NCBI GenBank assembly: GCA_016787125.1
Contig: JAEUVM010000063.1
Span: 1-41,479, forward strand
Length of the DNA stretch: 41,479 nt
Source of the DNA: Chitinophagaceae bacterium
GTDB taxonomy: Bacteria > Bacteroidota > Bacteroidia > Chitinophagales > Chitinophagaceae
Reading direction: 5' to 3'
Below the pieces are notes generated by a model. The model saw only the letters and a list, made by a program, of their open reading frames with translations. It did no database searches and was not told the origin of the DNA. Shown here in pieces: positions 24,661 to 32,499 of the stretch. The first letter of the stretch is position 1. The number at the start of each line of letters is the position of its first letter. A program made the position numbers and the translations under genes.

Positions 24661-25857
24661 ATGACAATGAAACGGCAAATTCTGATAATAGGCGGGGGCA
24701 ACGCCGGGGTATCAGTAGCTGCTCAACTGCTGCGCAAAAACAAAGCGCTGGATATTGCCATTATTGAACCATCTGAAACACATTATTACCAGCCGGCATG
24801 GACATTAGTCGGGGCTGGTGTGTTTGATATAAATAAAACCATACGCCGGGAAGCTGAAGTGCTGCCCCATGGTGTAAAATGGATCAAACAACGGGTTGTC
24901 TCTTTCCAACCTGAAGCCAATACTGTAACACTGGATAATAATGAAGTGATCGGCTACGAGTACCTTATAGTGGCACCGGGCATACAACTGAACTGGAATG
25001 AAATAAAAGGCCTGAAAGTAAGCCTGGGTAAGAACGGGGTATGTTCCAACTACAGCGTAGACCAGGCGCCTTATACCTGGGAGTGTATCCGGAACTTTAA
25101 AGGTGGTAATGCCCTGTTCACCAATCCCAATACGCCTGTTAAATGCGGCGGTGCACCGCACAAGATCATGTGGCTGGCAGCAGATTATTTTAAAAAACAT
25201 AAAGTGTTTGATAACACCCATATCCACTACTGGAGCGGCGGCACCCGTCTCTTTGGCGTGGATAAATATGAAAAGGTCCTTAAGAGAGTGGCCGACAGAG
25301 ATAAGGTAGAAATGCATTTCTTTACCAAGCTGGTGGAGATCGACGGCCCGAATAAGAAAGCAAAGTTCGTTGGCTTTGGTGAGCAGAATAAAGACAAACA
25401 ATACTGGGTGGATTTCGATATGATACACGTAACTCCACCGCAAAGCGCCCCTGACTTTATCAGGCAAAGCACACTGGCCAATGCAGCCGGCTGGGTGGAT
25501 GTAGATAAATTCACCTTGCAGCATGTACGGTTTCCCAATATTTTCTCACTGGGTGATGCATCATCACTGCCAACTTCCAAAACCGGGGCTGCAATACGCA
25601 AACAGGCCCCTGTACTGGTAAAGAACCTGCTGGCCGCCATGAAAGGAGAACCGCTTTCTGGTTCATATAATGGATACACCAGTTGCCCGGTGGTAACCGG
25701 TTATGGTAAGCTGGTGCTTTGTGAGTTTGACTACAACAATAAACCAATAGAAACCTTCCCCTTCAACCAGGCGAAGGAGAGATGGAGCATGTACCAGTTG
25801 AAGCGAAGGGTGTTGCCCTGGCTGTACTGGCATAAAATATTGCCCGGTAAGATGTGA
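24661..25857 (+). CDS. sqr: sulfide:quinone oxidoreductase (SQRDL-like type)
   Basis: The protein has 398 residues. ILIIGGGNAGVSVAAQLL is the FAD site, HYYQPAWTLVGAG the conserved SQR stretch, and FSLGDASSLPTSKTGAA the second FAD contact. The redox disulfide is probably C162 (TPVKCGGAPHKIM) and C342 (TSCPVVTGYG); both match the two-cysteine pattern of the mitochondrial SQRDL type. The C-terminal hydrophobic/basic end (RRVLPWLYWHKILP) fits membrane attachment. The enzyme oxidises sulfide, passes electrons to quinone and leaves sulfane sulfur, which the divergent persulfide dioxygenase-rhodanese would process. Either ATG, at 24661 or two codons on, may be used. Confidence 0.9.
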   Translation: MTMKRQILIIGGGNAGVSVAAQLLRKNKALDIAIIEPSETHYYQPAWTLVGAGVFDINKTIRREAEVLPHGVKWIKQRVVSFQPEANTVTLDNNEVIGYEYLIVAPGIQLNWNEIKGLKVSLGKNGVCSNYSVDQAPYTWECIRNFKGGNALFTNPNTPVKCGGAPHKIMWLAADYFKKHKVFDNTHIHYWSGGTRLFGVDKYEKVLKRVADRDKVEMHFFTKLVEIDGPNKKAKFVGFGEQNKDKQYWVDFDMIHVTPPQSAPDFIRQSTLANAAGWVDVDKFTLQHVRFPNIFSLGDASSLPTSKTGAAIRKQAPVLVKNLLAAMKGEPLSGSYNGYTSCPVVTGYGKLVLCEFDYNNKPIETFPFNQAKERWSMYQLKRRVLPWLYWHKILPGKM

Positions 25858-25872
25858 TCATCCCTTGTTTTT

Positions 25873-25896
25873 AAAGCAGCCTTCGGGCTGCTTTTT
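25873..25896 (+). terminator. rho-independent terminator after sqr
   Basis: AAAGCAGCC-TTCG-GGCTGCTTT forms a perfect 9-bp stem with a stable TTCG tetraloop and ends in a T-run. It lies 16 nt after the sqr stop codon. Confidence 0.9.
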
Positions 25897-25916
25897 CATT
25901 GTAACAATAGTCACCC

Positions 25917-25933
25917 GCTGCACCAAGTGCAGC
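25917..25933. repeat. 7-bp inverted repeat upstream of the small membrane protein genes
   Basis: GCTGCAC-CAA-GTGCAGC is a perfect palindrome about 36 nt before the ATG at 25969 and just ahead of a weak promoter-like GAACTTTG. It may be an operator for the next four genes. No regulator family can be named. Confidence 0.4.
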
Positions 25934-25968
25934 AGCGAACTTTGTGTATCATCAATTAAACTGGTAAA

Positions 25969-26223
25969 ATGAATTTATTATACAGGCTTCGCAGTGGCTG
26001 GACAGCACTTAAATTCCTGCGGGTTGGGTTAGGAGGGTTAATTTTGTATTCCTCCCTTGCGGAAAAGCAGGTACCCGGTATTATACTCGGGGCATTGTTT
26101 TTAGCGCTGGGCTTATTTACCGACGGAGTTTGCTGCATGGGCAGTTGTTCAGCACCTGTTTCGGCTGGCAAAACAAAAGATATGGAGGATACTATCTATG
26201 AAGAAGTGGATACTCGTAAATAA
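25969..26223 (+). CDS. small membrane protein with CCxxxC motif
   Basis: The 84-residue protein starts MNLLYRLRSGWTALKFLRVGLGG and has two hydrophobic segments (about 20-30 and 36-50), the second ending in DGVCCMGSCS. I do not know a named function. The cysteine cluster and the co-directional thioredoxin suggest thiol or metal chemistry at the membrane. It overlaps the next gene by 26 nt and so begins a run of four closely spaced plus-strand genes (25969-27180). Similar small proteins sit next to sulfur-oxidation genes in related bacteria, but this is from memory of context, not proof. Confidence 0.65.
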   Translation: MNLLYRLRSGWTALKFLRVGLGGLILYSSLAEKQVPGIILGALFLALGLFTDGVCCMGSCSAPVSAGKTKDMEDTIYEEVDTRK

Positions 26224-26410
26224 ATGGATCATAGCCGGTGTGTTGCTGGGAGCAGCAGCAGGTTACCTTTACTGGCAGGAAAAGGGCTGCACAAGCGGCA
26301 CCTGTGCCATCACTTCCAAATGGCACAACAGCGCAGCTTATGGCGCTATGATGGGCGGGTTATTATTCAGTATGTTTAAAAAAGAAAAACATGTTGCAGG
26401 AGACGGATAA
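26198..26410 (+). CDS. DUF6132-family small membrane protein
   Basis: The 70-residue protein starts MKKWILVNKWIIAGVLLGAAAGYLYW, carries a first membrane helix, the motif GCTSGTCAITS, then a second helix (AAYGAMMGGLLFSMF) and a basic tail. The two-Cys loop between two helices is the pattern I associate with DUF6132. Function is unknown. Its start lies inside the end of the preceding gene, and it overlaps the thioredoxin downstream by 20 nt, so all three are translationally coupled. Confidence 0.72.
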   Translation: MKKWILVNKWIIAGVLLGAAAGYLYWQEKGCTSGTCAITSKWHNSAAYGAMMGGLLFSMFKKEKHVAGDG

Positions 26411-26717
26411 AAAACAAAGCTTTGGGGAATTGATCAACGGACAGAAACCGGTGCTGGTTGATTTCTTTGCCGAATGGTGCGGCCCTTGCAAAATGATGAA
26501 ACCGGTACTGGAAGAACTCCACCAGAAGATGGGTGATAAGGTGCGGATCATCAAAGTGGATATAGACAAAAGCCCTGCAGCAGCGCAGGCATTTGATGTG
26601 CAGAGCGTACCCACCTTGCTGCTGATACAGGAGGGAAAAACATTGTGGCGGCAACCGGGTGCTGTACCGGCATCTTATTTACAGAAAATAATTGAACTAC
26701 ATACAACCAACGTTTAA
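26391..26717 (+). CDS. thioredoxin (second copy)
   Basis: The 108-residue protein contains DFFAEWCGPCKMMKPVL with the WCGPC site and SVPTLLLIQ with the cis-proline. There is no signal peptide. It shares its operon with two small Cys-containing membrane proteins, so it may keep their thiols reduced or carry sulfane sulfur from SQR. It differs from the thioredoxin at 22493 in sequence and in lacking that protein's N-terminal extension. Confidence 0.9.
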   Translation: MLQETDKKQSFGELINGQKPVLVDFFAEWCGPCKMMKPVLEELHQKMGDKVRIIKVDIDKSPAAAQAFDVQSVPTLLLIQEGKTLWRQPGAVPASYLQKIIELHTTNV

Positions 26718-26721
26718 TATC

Positions 26722-27180
26722 ATGGCTGAAACAAAACCGCATCGTGGATATTTAGCATCTACTGTCACCTGTCGTTGTCCACGCTGCCGCGAAGGAAAAC
26801 TATTTAAGTATCCCGTTACCTTCCGGCTGAAGCGGAATATGGAGATGAATAAAAACTGTACGGTATGCGGGCAGCCTTCAGAAATTGAGGTGGGCTTTTA
26901 TTACGGCACCAGCTATGTGAGCTATGCACTTACAGTGGCAATAAGTGTGGCTACATTGGTGGCCTGGCTGGTTACCATCGGTATGTCCACCACCGACAAT
27001 CGCTTTTTTTACTGGCTGGGTTTCAATGCAGTCTTCCTGTTGTTGCTGCAGCCATGGCTGATGCGCCTGAGCCGGAGCTTTTGGATCTCCTGGTTTGTGA
27101 AATATGACCCGGACTGGAAAATACACCAGCCCGAAGATGTATCGGAAAGGATGAATACCGACCAGGCGAATAACTGGTAA
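26722..27180 (+). CDS. DUF983 family protein with zinc-ribbon-like cysteines
   Basis: I start at ATG 26722 (MAETKPHRGYLAS), 4 nt after the thioredoxin stop; this gives 152 residues. RCPRCREGKLF and CTVCGQP form a CxxC...CxxC metal site ahead of two membrane helices (YALTVAISVATLVAWLV and FFYWLGFNAVFLLLLQPWL). DUF983 proteins occur throughout proteobacteria and Bacteroidota, often near respiratory genes; their function is not established. It ends the operon. Confidence 0.82.
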   Translation: MAETKPHRGYLASTVTCRCPRCREGKLFKYPVTFRLKRNMEMNKNCTVCGQPSEIEVGFYYGTSYVSYALTVAISVATLVAWLVTIGMSTTDNRFFYWLGFNAVFLLLLQPWLMRLSRSFWISWFVKYDPDWKIHQPEDVSERMNTDQANNW

Positions 27181-27215
27181 ATAATACTACCACTGACTCC
27201 ATCGCCGGCGCATCA

Positions 27216-28283
27216 TCAATAGCGGTAACACACGGCATTAATATTCATACCCGCACCCACGGAAGCAAAGAGGATCACATCACCCGGTAGCAGGTGGTGA
27301 GGTTGTATTTTGTTTTTACGTACCAGGTCGTACAGGGTGGGAATAGTGGCTACAGAACTATTGCCAAGCCATTGGATACTCATCGGCATCACATCGCCGG
27401 GCGCCGGTAAATCATACAATTGGTACAGGCGCTCAATGATGGCTTCATCCATCTTTTCATTGGCCTGGTGAATGAATATCTTTTTGATGGCTGTAATGGG
27501 TACCCCGCTTTTGTCTATGCAATCTTTCATCGCCAGCGGTACATGTGTAAGGGCATATTCGTACACTTTACGGCCATTCATTTTTATATACCGGGTGCGG
27601 GGATCGCAGCCGGGATAGGAAGAAATGCCCATATTAATATAGTTCACTTCCTCCAGCGTATGTGTCTGCACACTGGCTGAAAGCAGTCCGGGTCCGTCGG
27701 CTGTAGTTTCCTGGTACTCCACCACCACGGCGCCGGCGCCATCACTGAAAATCATACTGTCGCGGTCGTATTGATCAATCACCCGTGAAAGTGTTTCGGT
27801 GCCCACGATCAGCGCTTTCTTAGCAATGCCGGCTTTGAAAAAAGCATCGGCCTGTATAAGGCCCTGCAGCCAGCCGGGGCAGCCAAATAAAATATCATAC
27901 GCCACACAGGCAGGATTGCTGATGCCGAGCTGGTGTTTTACCAGGCAGGCAAGCGAAGGCACCGCCACCGATTGTATATTATCCAGCAGCACATTACCAA
28001 AGTTGTGTGCCAGTATGAGCTGGTCAATGGTTTCAGGGTTGGCACCGCTGTCAGCAATGGCAGCTTTGGCGGCGATGCTGCCGATATCGGAAGCAAGCTG
28101 ATCATCAAAAGCATAGCGTCGTTCTTCAATACCGGTGATAGATTTGAATTTCTTTACGATCTCTGTTGCATCCTGCGGCAGTTGCCGGCCATTGGCATAA
28201 AACTGGTGTTGTGCAAAAGCTTCATTGGCCTGGATATTTTCCGGGATATAAGAACCAGAACCTGTAATAACGGATCGGAGCAT
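27216..28283 (-). CDS. 3-oxoacyl-ACP synthase III family protein (FabH-like)
   Basis: I start at the ATG ending at 28283 (MLRSVITGSGSYIPEN); upstream residues of the longer frame do not fit the thiolase fold. The 355-residue protein has the catalytic triad C135 (FGCPGWLQG), H272 (FIHQANEKM) and N308 (WLGNSSV). The family condenses an acyl-CoA or acyl-ACP starter with malonyl-ACP. It is somewhat longer than FabH of fatty acid synthesis and has an insert near residue 20-50 (HQFYANGRQLPQD), like the DarB/FabH-type proteins of Bacteroidota. It stands alone, so whether it starts fatty acids or a secondary product cannot be decided. A candidate -7 box lies at 28310-28317. Confidence 0.87.
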   Translation of the reverse strand: MLRSVITGSGSYIPENIQANEAFAQHQFYANGRQLPQDATEIVKKFKSITGIEERRYAFDDQLASDIGSIAAKAAIADSGANPETIDQLILAHNFGNVLLDNIQSVAVPSLACLVKHQLGISNPACVAYDILFGCPGWLQGLIQADAFFKAGIAKKALIVGTETLSRVIDQYDRDSMIFSDGAGAVVVEYQETTADGPGLLSASVQTHTLEEVNYINMGISSYPGCDPRTRYIKMNGRKVYEYALTHVPLAMKDCIDKSGVPITAIKKIFIHQANEKMDEAIIERLYQLYDLPAPGDVMPMSIQWLGNSSVATIPTLYDLVRKNKIQPHHLLPGDVILFASVGAGMNINAVCYRY

Positions 28284-28309
28284 AACTGCTGAAGTGTTTT
28301 GTGTGGTAA

Positions 28310-28317
28310 CAAAAATA
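28310..28317 (-). promoter_or_regulatory. candidate -7 element TATTTTTG for the FabH-like gene
   Basis: On the minus strand this reads TATTTTTG, an exact TAnnTTTG match 26 nt before the ATG. The -33 element is not convincing. Confidence 0.42.
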
Positions 28318-28627
28318 AAAAGAGCCTTTTGCCGGAAAAAACTATTTGTAAGGATGACGATAGCCGTACGCTTCTTAACCGGAATCTGCAAGCAGGTAAA
28401 TGTACTTTATTTTACCTTATCATCCTTTTTTAAAGCCCGCAGACTTGTATGAACAGGCTAACAGGTGTTATCGAATTTCGAGGTAAGATCAGCCTGAAGG
28501 ATAGTCCTTTGCATAAAGCAAAGTGCAGAGGAAGCAATACTGTTTGCCGGGTAAATGAAGAAGACGGTTTACGCTATTCCTTTTCATTTGGTATATTTAG
28601 TATACTGTTCTTCATTAAACGACTCAT
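28318..28627. other. non-coding gap between divergent genes
   Basis: This 310-nt stretch contains a perfect hairpin CTTTGC-ATAAA-GCAAAG (28507-28523) and a near-consensus plus-strand -7 box TATATTTA (28592-28599) before the GTG at 28628. A 60-codon plus-strand frame at 28449-28631 has no recognisable features and I do not call it. Confidence 0.5.
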
Positions 28628-29329
28628 GTGAGCAGCCGGTTTTATAAAATAGCAATCGATAAAGCCTGCCTGGAAACCTGGCAGGATATGCAGCCTGTAC
28701 CTGGAGGCCGCCATTGTTTTGCCTGCCAGCGTACGGTTACTGATTTTTCGGGTTTCAGTGATGAAGAATTGCAGCAATACTTTCTCAGTTATAAAGGCGG
28801 CGATCTTTGTGGACGATTCCGTACCGCTCAATTAGAGAGGGTCAGCATACAGATTCCCTTTTATGTGGTGAAAAAGAGACAACCTGTTTTACGGAAATTT
28901 CTCCTGCTGCTGCTGCTATGTTTTGGCAGTACACTGTTCCAGGCAGATGTGGAATTAAACGGAAGCAGCCTGTATGCACAAACCGCGATTACCGGGCATA
29001 AGCAGCAAAAGAAAACGAAGAAGAAAAGCAAACCAAAGCAAAAGAAAGAGACTGCCAGGCGGGATATATCTGACATACATATATTGGGTTTTGTAGTCAT
29101 TAAACATATTCCCCGGATCAGCCTGAATGAAGCGGAGTGGAAGGAAATGTGTGAAAAGGAACCTTTAGTAAAAGAAGACAAACCGACGGCCGCTGCGTTA
29201 CCCCCGGCAGTAAAAGCCAATATCAGGGGACAGCCTGACCGGGAGCCACGAAAGCAAAAAAAGAAAAGGAAACCGGTAGAATATGCCATACTTGCCGCCA
29301 CCGGTAAGTTTCGCCGAAGGAGGCGATAA
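28628..29329 (+). CDS. membrane-anchored protein with N-terminal cysteine motif domain, Lys/Arg-rich C-terminus
   Basis: The start is GTG 28628, since an ATG two bases earlier is followed by a stop. The first 75 residues follow a pattern frequent in Bacteroidota: KIAIDKACLETWQDM, GGRHCFACQRTVTDFSGFSDEEL, CGRF-x-x-x-QLER (C14, C30, C33, C61), possibly binding metal. A hydrophobic helix follows (about 89-107), then a long basic, probably disordered tail with KKTKKKSKPKQKK and a final GKFRRRRR. In other members a carboxypeptidase-like or TonB-type domain follows; none is seen here. Function unknown. It converges on the truncated hemoglobin gene. Confidence 0.7.
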   Translation: MSSRFYKIAIDKACLETWQDMQPVPGGRHCFACQRTVTDFSGFSDEELQQYFLSYKGGDLCGRFRTAQLERVSIQIPFYVVKKRQPVLRKFLLLLLLCFGSTLFQADVELNGSSLYAQTAITGHKQQKKTKKKSKPKQKKETARRDISDIHILGFVVIKHIPRISLNEAEWKEMCEKEPLVKEDKPTAAALPPAVKANIRGQPDREPRKQKKKRKPVEYAILAATGKFRRRRR

Positions 29330-29390
29330 GCTGTTTAAAAAATGCGGTTCAGTCATGGAGCGATCTTATTAATGACATGCAGCCGGATTG

Positions 29391-29777
29391 CTACACTTCC
29401 TTTTCCGCCTGTATTATCTTCAATCGCATTACAGTGGCAATGCTGAGGGCCCGCTGCTTGGCAAGCAAGGCCTTTTCTCCTTCAAATAATTCATCAACTG
29501 TAGCTGAAAATAACGCTGTCCATCTTCTGAAATATTCTTCTTTCAGCGGTTGTGCATGGTGAAGACGGCGGTGCGATTGTATCGGGTTGCCGGAATATTT
29601 GCCCGTGTAGAATAGGGTGTTTTCCCAAAAATCATACATCACAGGCAGGTGCTTCTCCCAGTTGATGTTGAAAGCAGTGGTGAACAGGTGGCCGATCAGC
29701 TCATCTTGTTTTGCCTTTTCGTAAAATGCATTGACCAGGCAAACAATATCCTCTCTTGTCCGGATGTCTTTTTTCAT
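29391..29777 (-). CDS. group III truncated hemoglobin
   Basis: The 128-residue protein has a 2-on-2 globin layout. IVCLVNAFYEKAKQDELIGHLF forms the A/B helices, WEKHLPVMYDFWENTLFYTG is the C/E region with the group III Trp-containing motif, and HRRLHHAQPLKEEYFRRW holds the proximal histidine. It lacks the glycine motifs of groups I and II. These proteins bind oxygen or nitric oxide. It is the last gene of the nos operon, 12 nt after nosY, so scavenging of NO, the precursor of N2O, is likely. Confidence 0.88.
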   Translation of the reverse strand: MKKDIRTREDIVCLVNAFYEKAKQDELIGHLFTTAFNINWEKHLPVMYDFWENTLFYTGKYSGNPIQSHRRLHHAQPLKEEYFRRWTALFSATVDELFEGEKALLAKQRALSIATVMRLKIIQAEKEV

Positions 29778-29789
29778 GGGCTGTCCGTT

Positions 29790-30557
29790 TTACAGGTCTT
29801 TCCGGTTAAAGCGCCGCAGCGAAAGCCAGAATAATACAGCGGCCCAGGTAACCAGTATGCCGATGGCAATGATAAAACCGGTGCCTGATCCGAAGAAATC
29901 ACGGAATACGGCACCGGTAAATCCCATCAATGCAGAAATATCCATCTTCAGCAGTATCATGATGCGGCTCAGATCGATCGGGTTAAATGCTGTGGCCACA
30001 AGCATGAACTTTTCCAGCGGGTAATCCTGGAACTGAAACAGGATGAACAGCACCAGCCCGTCAAACAGCAACGCAAAGTAGAGCCAGAGAAAAATGGCCA
30101 TACCGATGCCTTTGGCTTTGTCGCGGGTGATAACCGCTGCCAGCAAGGCAATAGATACAAAGATGATGGTGAGCAGCAGGCCCATGCCCGTCATTACCGC
30201 ACCGGTACCTGCCGGGGCATATAATAATATAGGTACACCGGCGCCGATTAGGAAAGCCAGCGACAGAGACCCTGCCAGCCCGGTATACAGGCTGGTCCAG
30301 ATATGTTTGCGGCGCAGCGGCTGGCTCACCAGCAGCTCTACAAACTCGGCACTGTTGTATATATATATGGTGGAAAAAATGACAGATACCAGCGGCACGA
30401 TGATCAGCACCACATTCAGCAGGCTGAGCAACCCTTTGGAAGTGTTATCCTCCAGGTTAAACACACTCAGCGACATCACCAGCAGGAAGGCCGTATATCC
30501 CAGCACGATCTTATTGCGGAGGATGTCGGTGAACACATATTTGATGATCTTTTTCAT
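29790..30557 (-). CDS. nosY: ABC-2 type permease of nitrous oxide reductase maturation
   Basis: The 255-residue protein has about six transmembrane helices (KIVLGYTAFLLVMSLSVF, LLSLLNVVLIIVPLVSVIF, the GAGVPILLY region and so on) and the conserved SAEFVELLVSQPLRRK loop of NosY-type permeases. It overlaps nosF by 4 nt and follows nosD. With NosF and NosD it forms the complex that delivers sulfur or copper for assembly of the CuZ centre of NosZ. No other substrate is suggested by context. Confidence 0.9.
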   Translation of the reverse strand: MKKIIKYVFTDILRNKIVLGYTAFLLVMSLSVFNLEDNTSKGLLSLLNVVLIIVPLVSVIFSTIYIYNSAEFVELLVSQPLRRKHIWTSLYTGLAGSLSLAFLIGAGVPILLYAPAGTGAVMTGMGLLLTIIFVSIALLAAVITRDKAKGIGMAIFLWLYFALLFDGLVLFILFQFQDYPLEKFMLVATAFNPIDLSRIMILLKMDISALMGFTGAVFRDFFGSGTGFIIAIGILVTWAAVLFWLSLRRFNRKDL

Positions 30558-31267
30558 ACACTTCTTTTCATTACGGCAGCAATGGCCTTTGCCAGTTTTT
30601 GCTCACCGGTATCCTTTTGCAGTTCTTCCAGTTTTTTATGAAACTTCACCTGCCCGTCCTGCATATAAATGACCTGGGTGATGAGATCGTCCAGTTCGCT
30701 CAGAATATGCGAGGTGATGAGAATGAGGCGGCCACATGATTTTTCAAACAAGATCTTTTCTTTCAGCACCTCGGCTGCCACCGGATCAAGTCCGGCCGTG
30801 GGCTCATCAAGTATCAGTACATCCGGTTTGAAGAGAAAGGCAAGGGAAGCGCTTACCTTCTGCCGCGTGCCACCGGAAAGGGTGCGCATCCGCTTCTGAA
30901 GTAAAGGCTTTAATCCGAAGCCATCCACCAGCGACTCATCGGTATCATTATTACCGGAGCCGGTCCGTATGTCTTTCATCATGTTGAATACCTGGCCGAT
31001 CGTCATATTATCCGGGTAGCGTCCGATCTGCGGCATATAACCGATGTAGCGACGGTATTGCCAGTCGTGCAGTATATTTTTTCCATTGAAGGTGATAAAG
31101 CCCTGGTCGGGCATCACCATGCCGAGTATACTTTTGATAAAAGTGGTTTTGCCGCTGCCGTTGGGGCCAATGAGGGCAATACATTCACCATTGTTGCAGG
31201 TGACTGATACATTATCGAGCGCCTTGAGGCGGCCAAATTTTTTTGATACGTTGTTGGCAATGATCAT
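30554..31267 (-). CDS. nosF: ABC transporter ATP-binding protein of nitrous oxide reductase maturation
   Basis: The 237-residue protein has all ABC motifs: Walker A GPNGSGKTT (34-42), the Q-loop around YMPQIGRYP, signature LSGGTRQKV, Walker B VLILDEPTAGLD and an H-loop ITSHILSE. It matches NosF in size and in its MPQ-type Q-loop. The ATG overlaps the nosD stop by 4 nt. It should drive the NosDFY complex at the inner membrane. Confidence 0.93.
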   Translation of the reverse strand: MIIANNVSKKFGRLKALDNVSVTCNNGECIALIGPNGSGKTTFIKSILGMVMPDQGFITFNGKNILHDWQYRRYIGYMPQIGRYPDNMTIGQVFNMMKDIRTGSGNNDTDESLVDGFGLKPLLQKRMRTLSGGTRQKVSASLAFLFKPDVLILDEPTAGLDPVAAEVLKEKILFEKSCGRLILITSHILSELDDLITQVIYMQDGQVKFHKKLEELQKDTGEQKLAKAIAAVMKRSV

Positions 31268-32499
31268 AGCGGCAGCGGTTTCATGAGAGGATGATCGTCT
31301 TTCAGGTTTTCAGGCGTAAGGGTGGGTAAGATCTTTTCCGACCTGTCGAGCAGTGAAGTGATAAAACTGCGGAACAGCATCATGGCGGCCGGATTCTTTT
31401 CCACGATCATGGAGTACATGCTGACAGGGCGGTAAGGCACATCACCGGTATTATCCCGGTTGAGGTCGTAACCTTCGTATTTATCCCAATAGTTTTGTTC
31501 AAAGCTGTTGAGCACCAGTGAGCCGTTGGTGCCCACATCAAAAGTGTTTGACTGAAAATTGTTGCGGGTGATGGTATTGTCCATACAACTGGCCTGTATC
31601 TTCATCCCCCAGCCGTTGAAGCTGAAAACATTCTGCACCACCTCCAGGCGGCTGGTACCCTCCATGTAGATGCCGCTGGTGTTTTCATTGAAATAGTTGC
31701 CGTCGATATAACTGTCGGATATTTCTTTCAGCAGCAGTCCGTATGCGGCATCGCCCCAGTTCTTTTCAAAGAAGTTGTGGATCATCTTCACTCCGTGTGA
31801 GTACATCACGGCCACCCCGGCACCATTGTTCCGGAAGATGTTGGTGATGTAGGCATCATTATGAGAGAACATGAAGTGCAGCCCGTAACGGATATTGTTG
31901 TAAGAGTCATTGCGCCAGATAATGGAGTTGGTCACAAATTCAAAGTAGATACCATCCCGGTGGCCTGACACGGTATTGGCGATGATCTTCATGCTGTCAC
32001 TTTTCCAGCAGTGGATGCCGTTGCCGCTTTGTAGTTCGGCTTCACCATAAGCGGTGAGCTTGTTATTTTCTATGGTGCAATTAATACCAAGCTGGCTGTA
32101 GATACCGAAGAAGGTATCGTCGAGAATATTATTGCGCACTGTTACATTATGGCAGTTGTGGATACGGATACCGGCCAGGTCGTCAAGGCTGGAAACACCT
32201 GAGTGAGATAACTTAAAACCATCCACCACCACATTATCAGCCCTGATGGTGATGATCTCGTATTTCTTTTCACCATCCAGTTCGGGGTGGTTCAGGCCGA
32301 GCAGCACTATGGATCTGCTGATGATAAGATTCTTTTCACGATAGATACCTGCTTCCACCAGTACAGTGTCGTTGTTTTGAGCCACTGCAATGGCGGCGGC
32401 GATAGTAGTAAAAGCCTGTTGCCGTCCCACTTTTAACGTGCGGGCCGCTGCTGTTTGTATGTACAACAGCAAGATTAGTATGCATGTGAGGCATCTCAT
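31264..32499 (-). CDS. nosD: nitrous oxide reductase family maturation protein, periplasmic
   Basis: The 411-residue protein has a signal peptide (MRCLTCILILLLYIQTAAA). Parallel beta-helix repeats follow, visible as recurrent N-x-I/F segments (IRIHNCHNVTVRNNILDD, GIYMEGTSRLEVVQNVFS). These are the CASH/PbH1 repeats typical of NosD. Family members work with NosFY in CuZ maturation in the periplasm. The start overlaps the upstream NosL-fusion gene by 4 nt. Confidence 0.92.
   Translation of the reverse strand: MRCLTCILILLLYIQTAAARTLKVGRQQAFTTIAAAIAVAQNNDTVLVEAGIYREKNLIISRSIVLLGLNHPELDGEKKYEIITIRADNVVVDGFKLSHSGVSSLDDLAGIRIHNCHNVTVRNNILDDTFFGIYSQLGINCTIENNKLTAYGEAELQSGNGIHCWKSDSMKIIANTVSGHRDGIYFEFVTNSIIWRNDSYNNIRYGLHFMFSHNDAYITNIFRNNGAGVAVMYSHGVKMIHNFFEKNWGDAAYGLLLKEISDSYIDGNYFNENTSGIYMEGTSRLEVVQNVFSFNGWGMKIQASCMDNTITRNNFQSNTFDVGTNGSLVLNSFEQNYWDKYEGYDLNRDNTGDVPYRPVSMYSMIVEKNPAAMMLFRSFITSLLDRSEKILPTLTPENLKDDHPLMKPLPL

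Noticed and set aside
28449..28631. 60-codon plus-strand frame before the cysteine-motif protein
   Set aside because: No domain, no convincing start context, and it overlaps the promoter-like region and the GTG start of the next gene.
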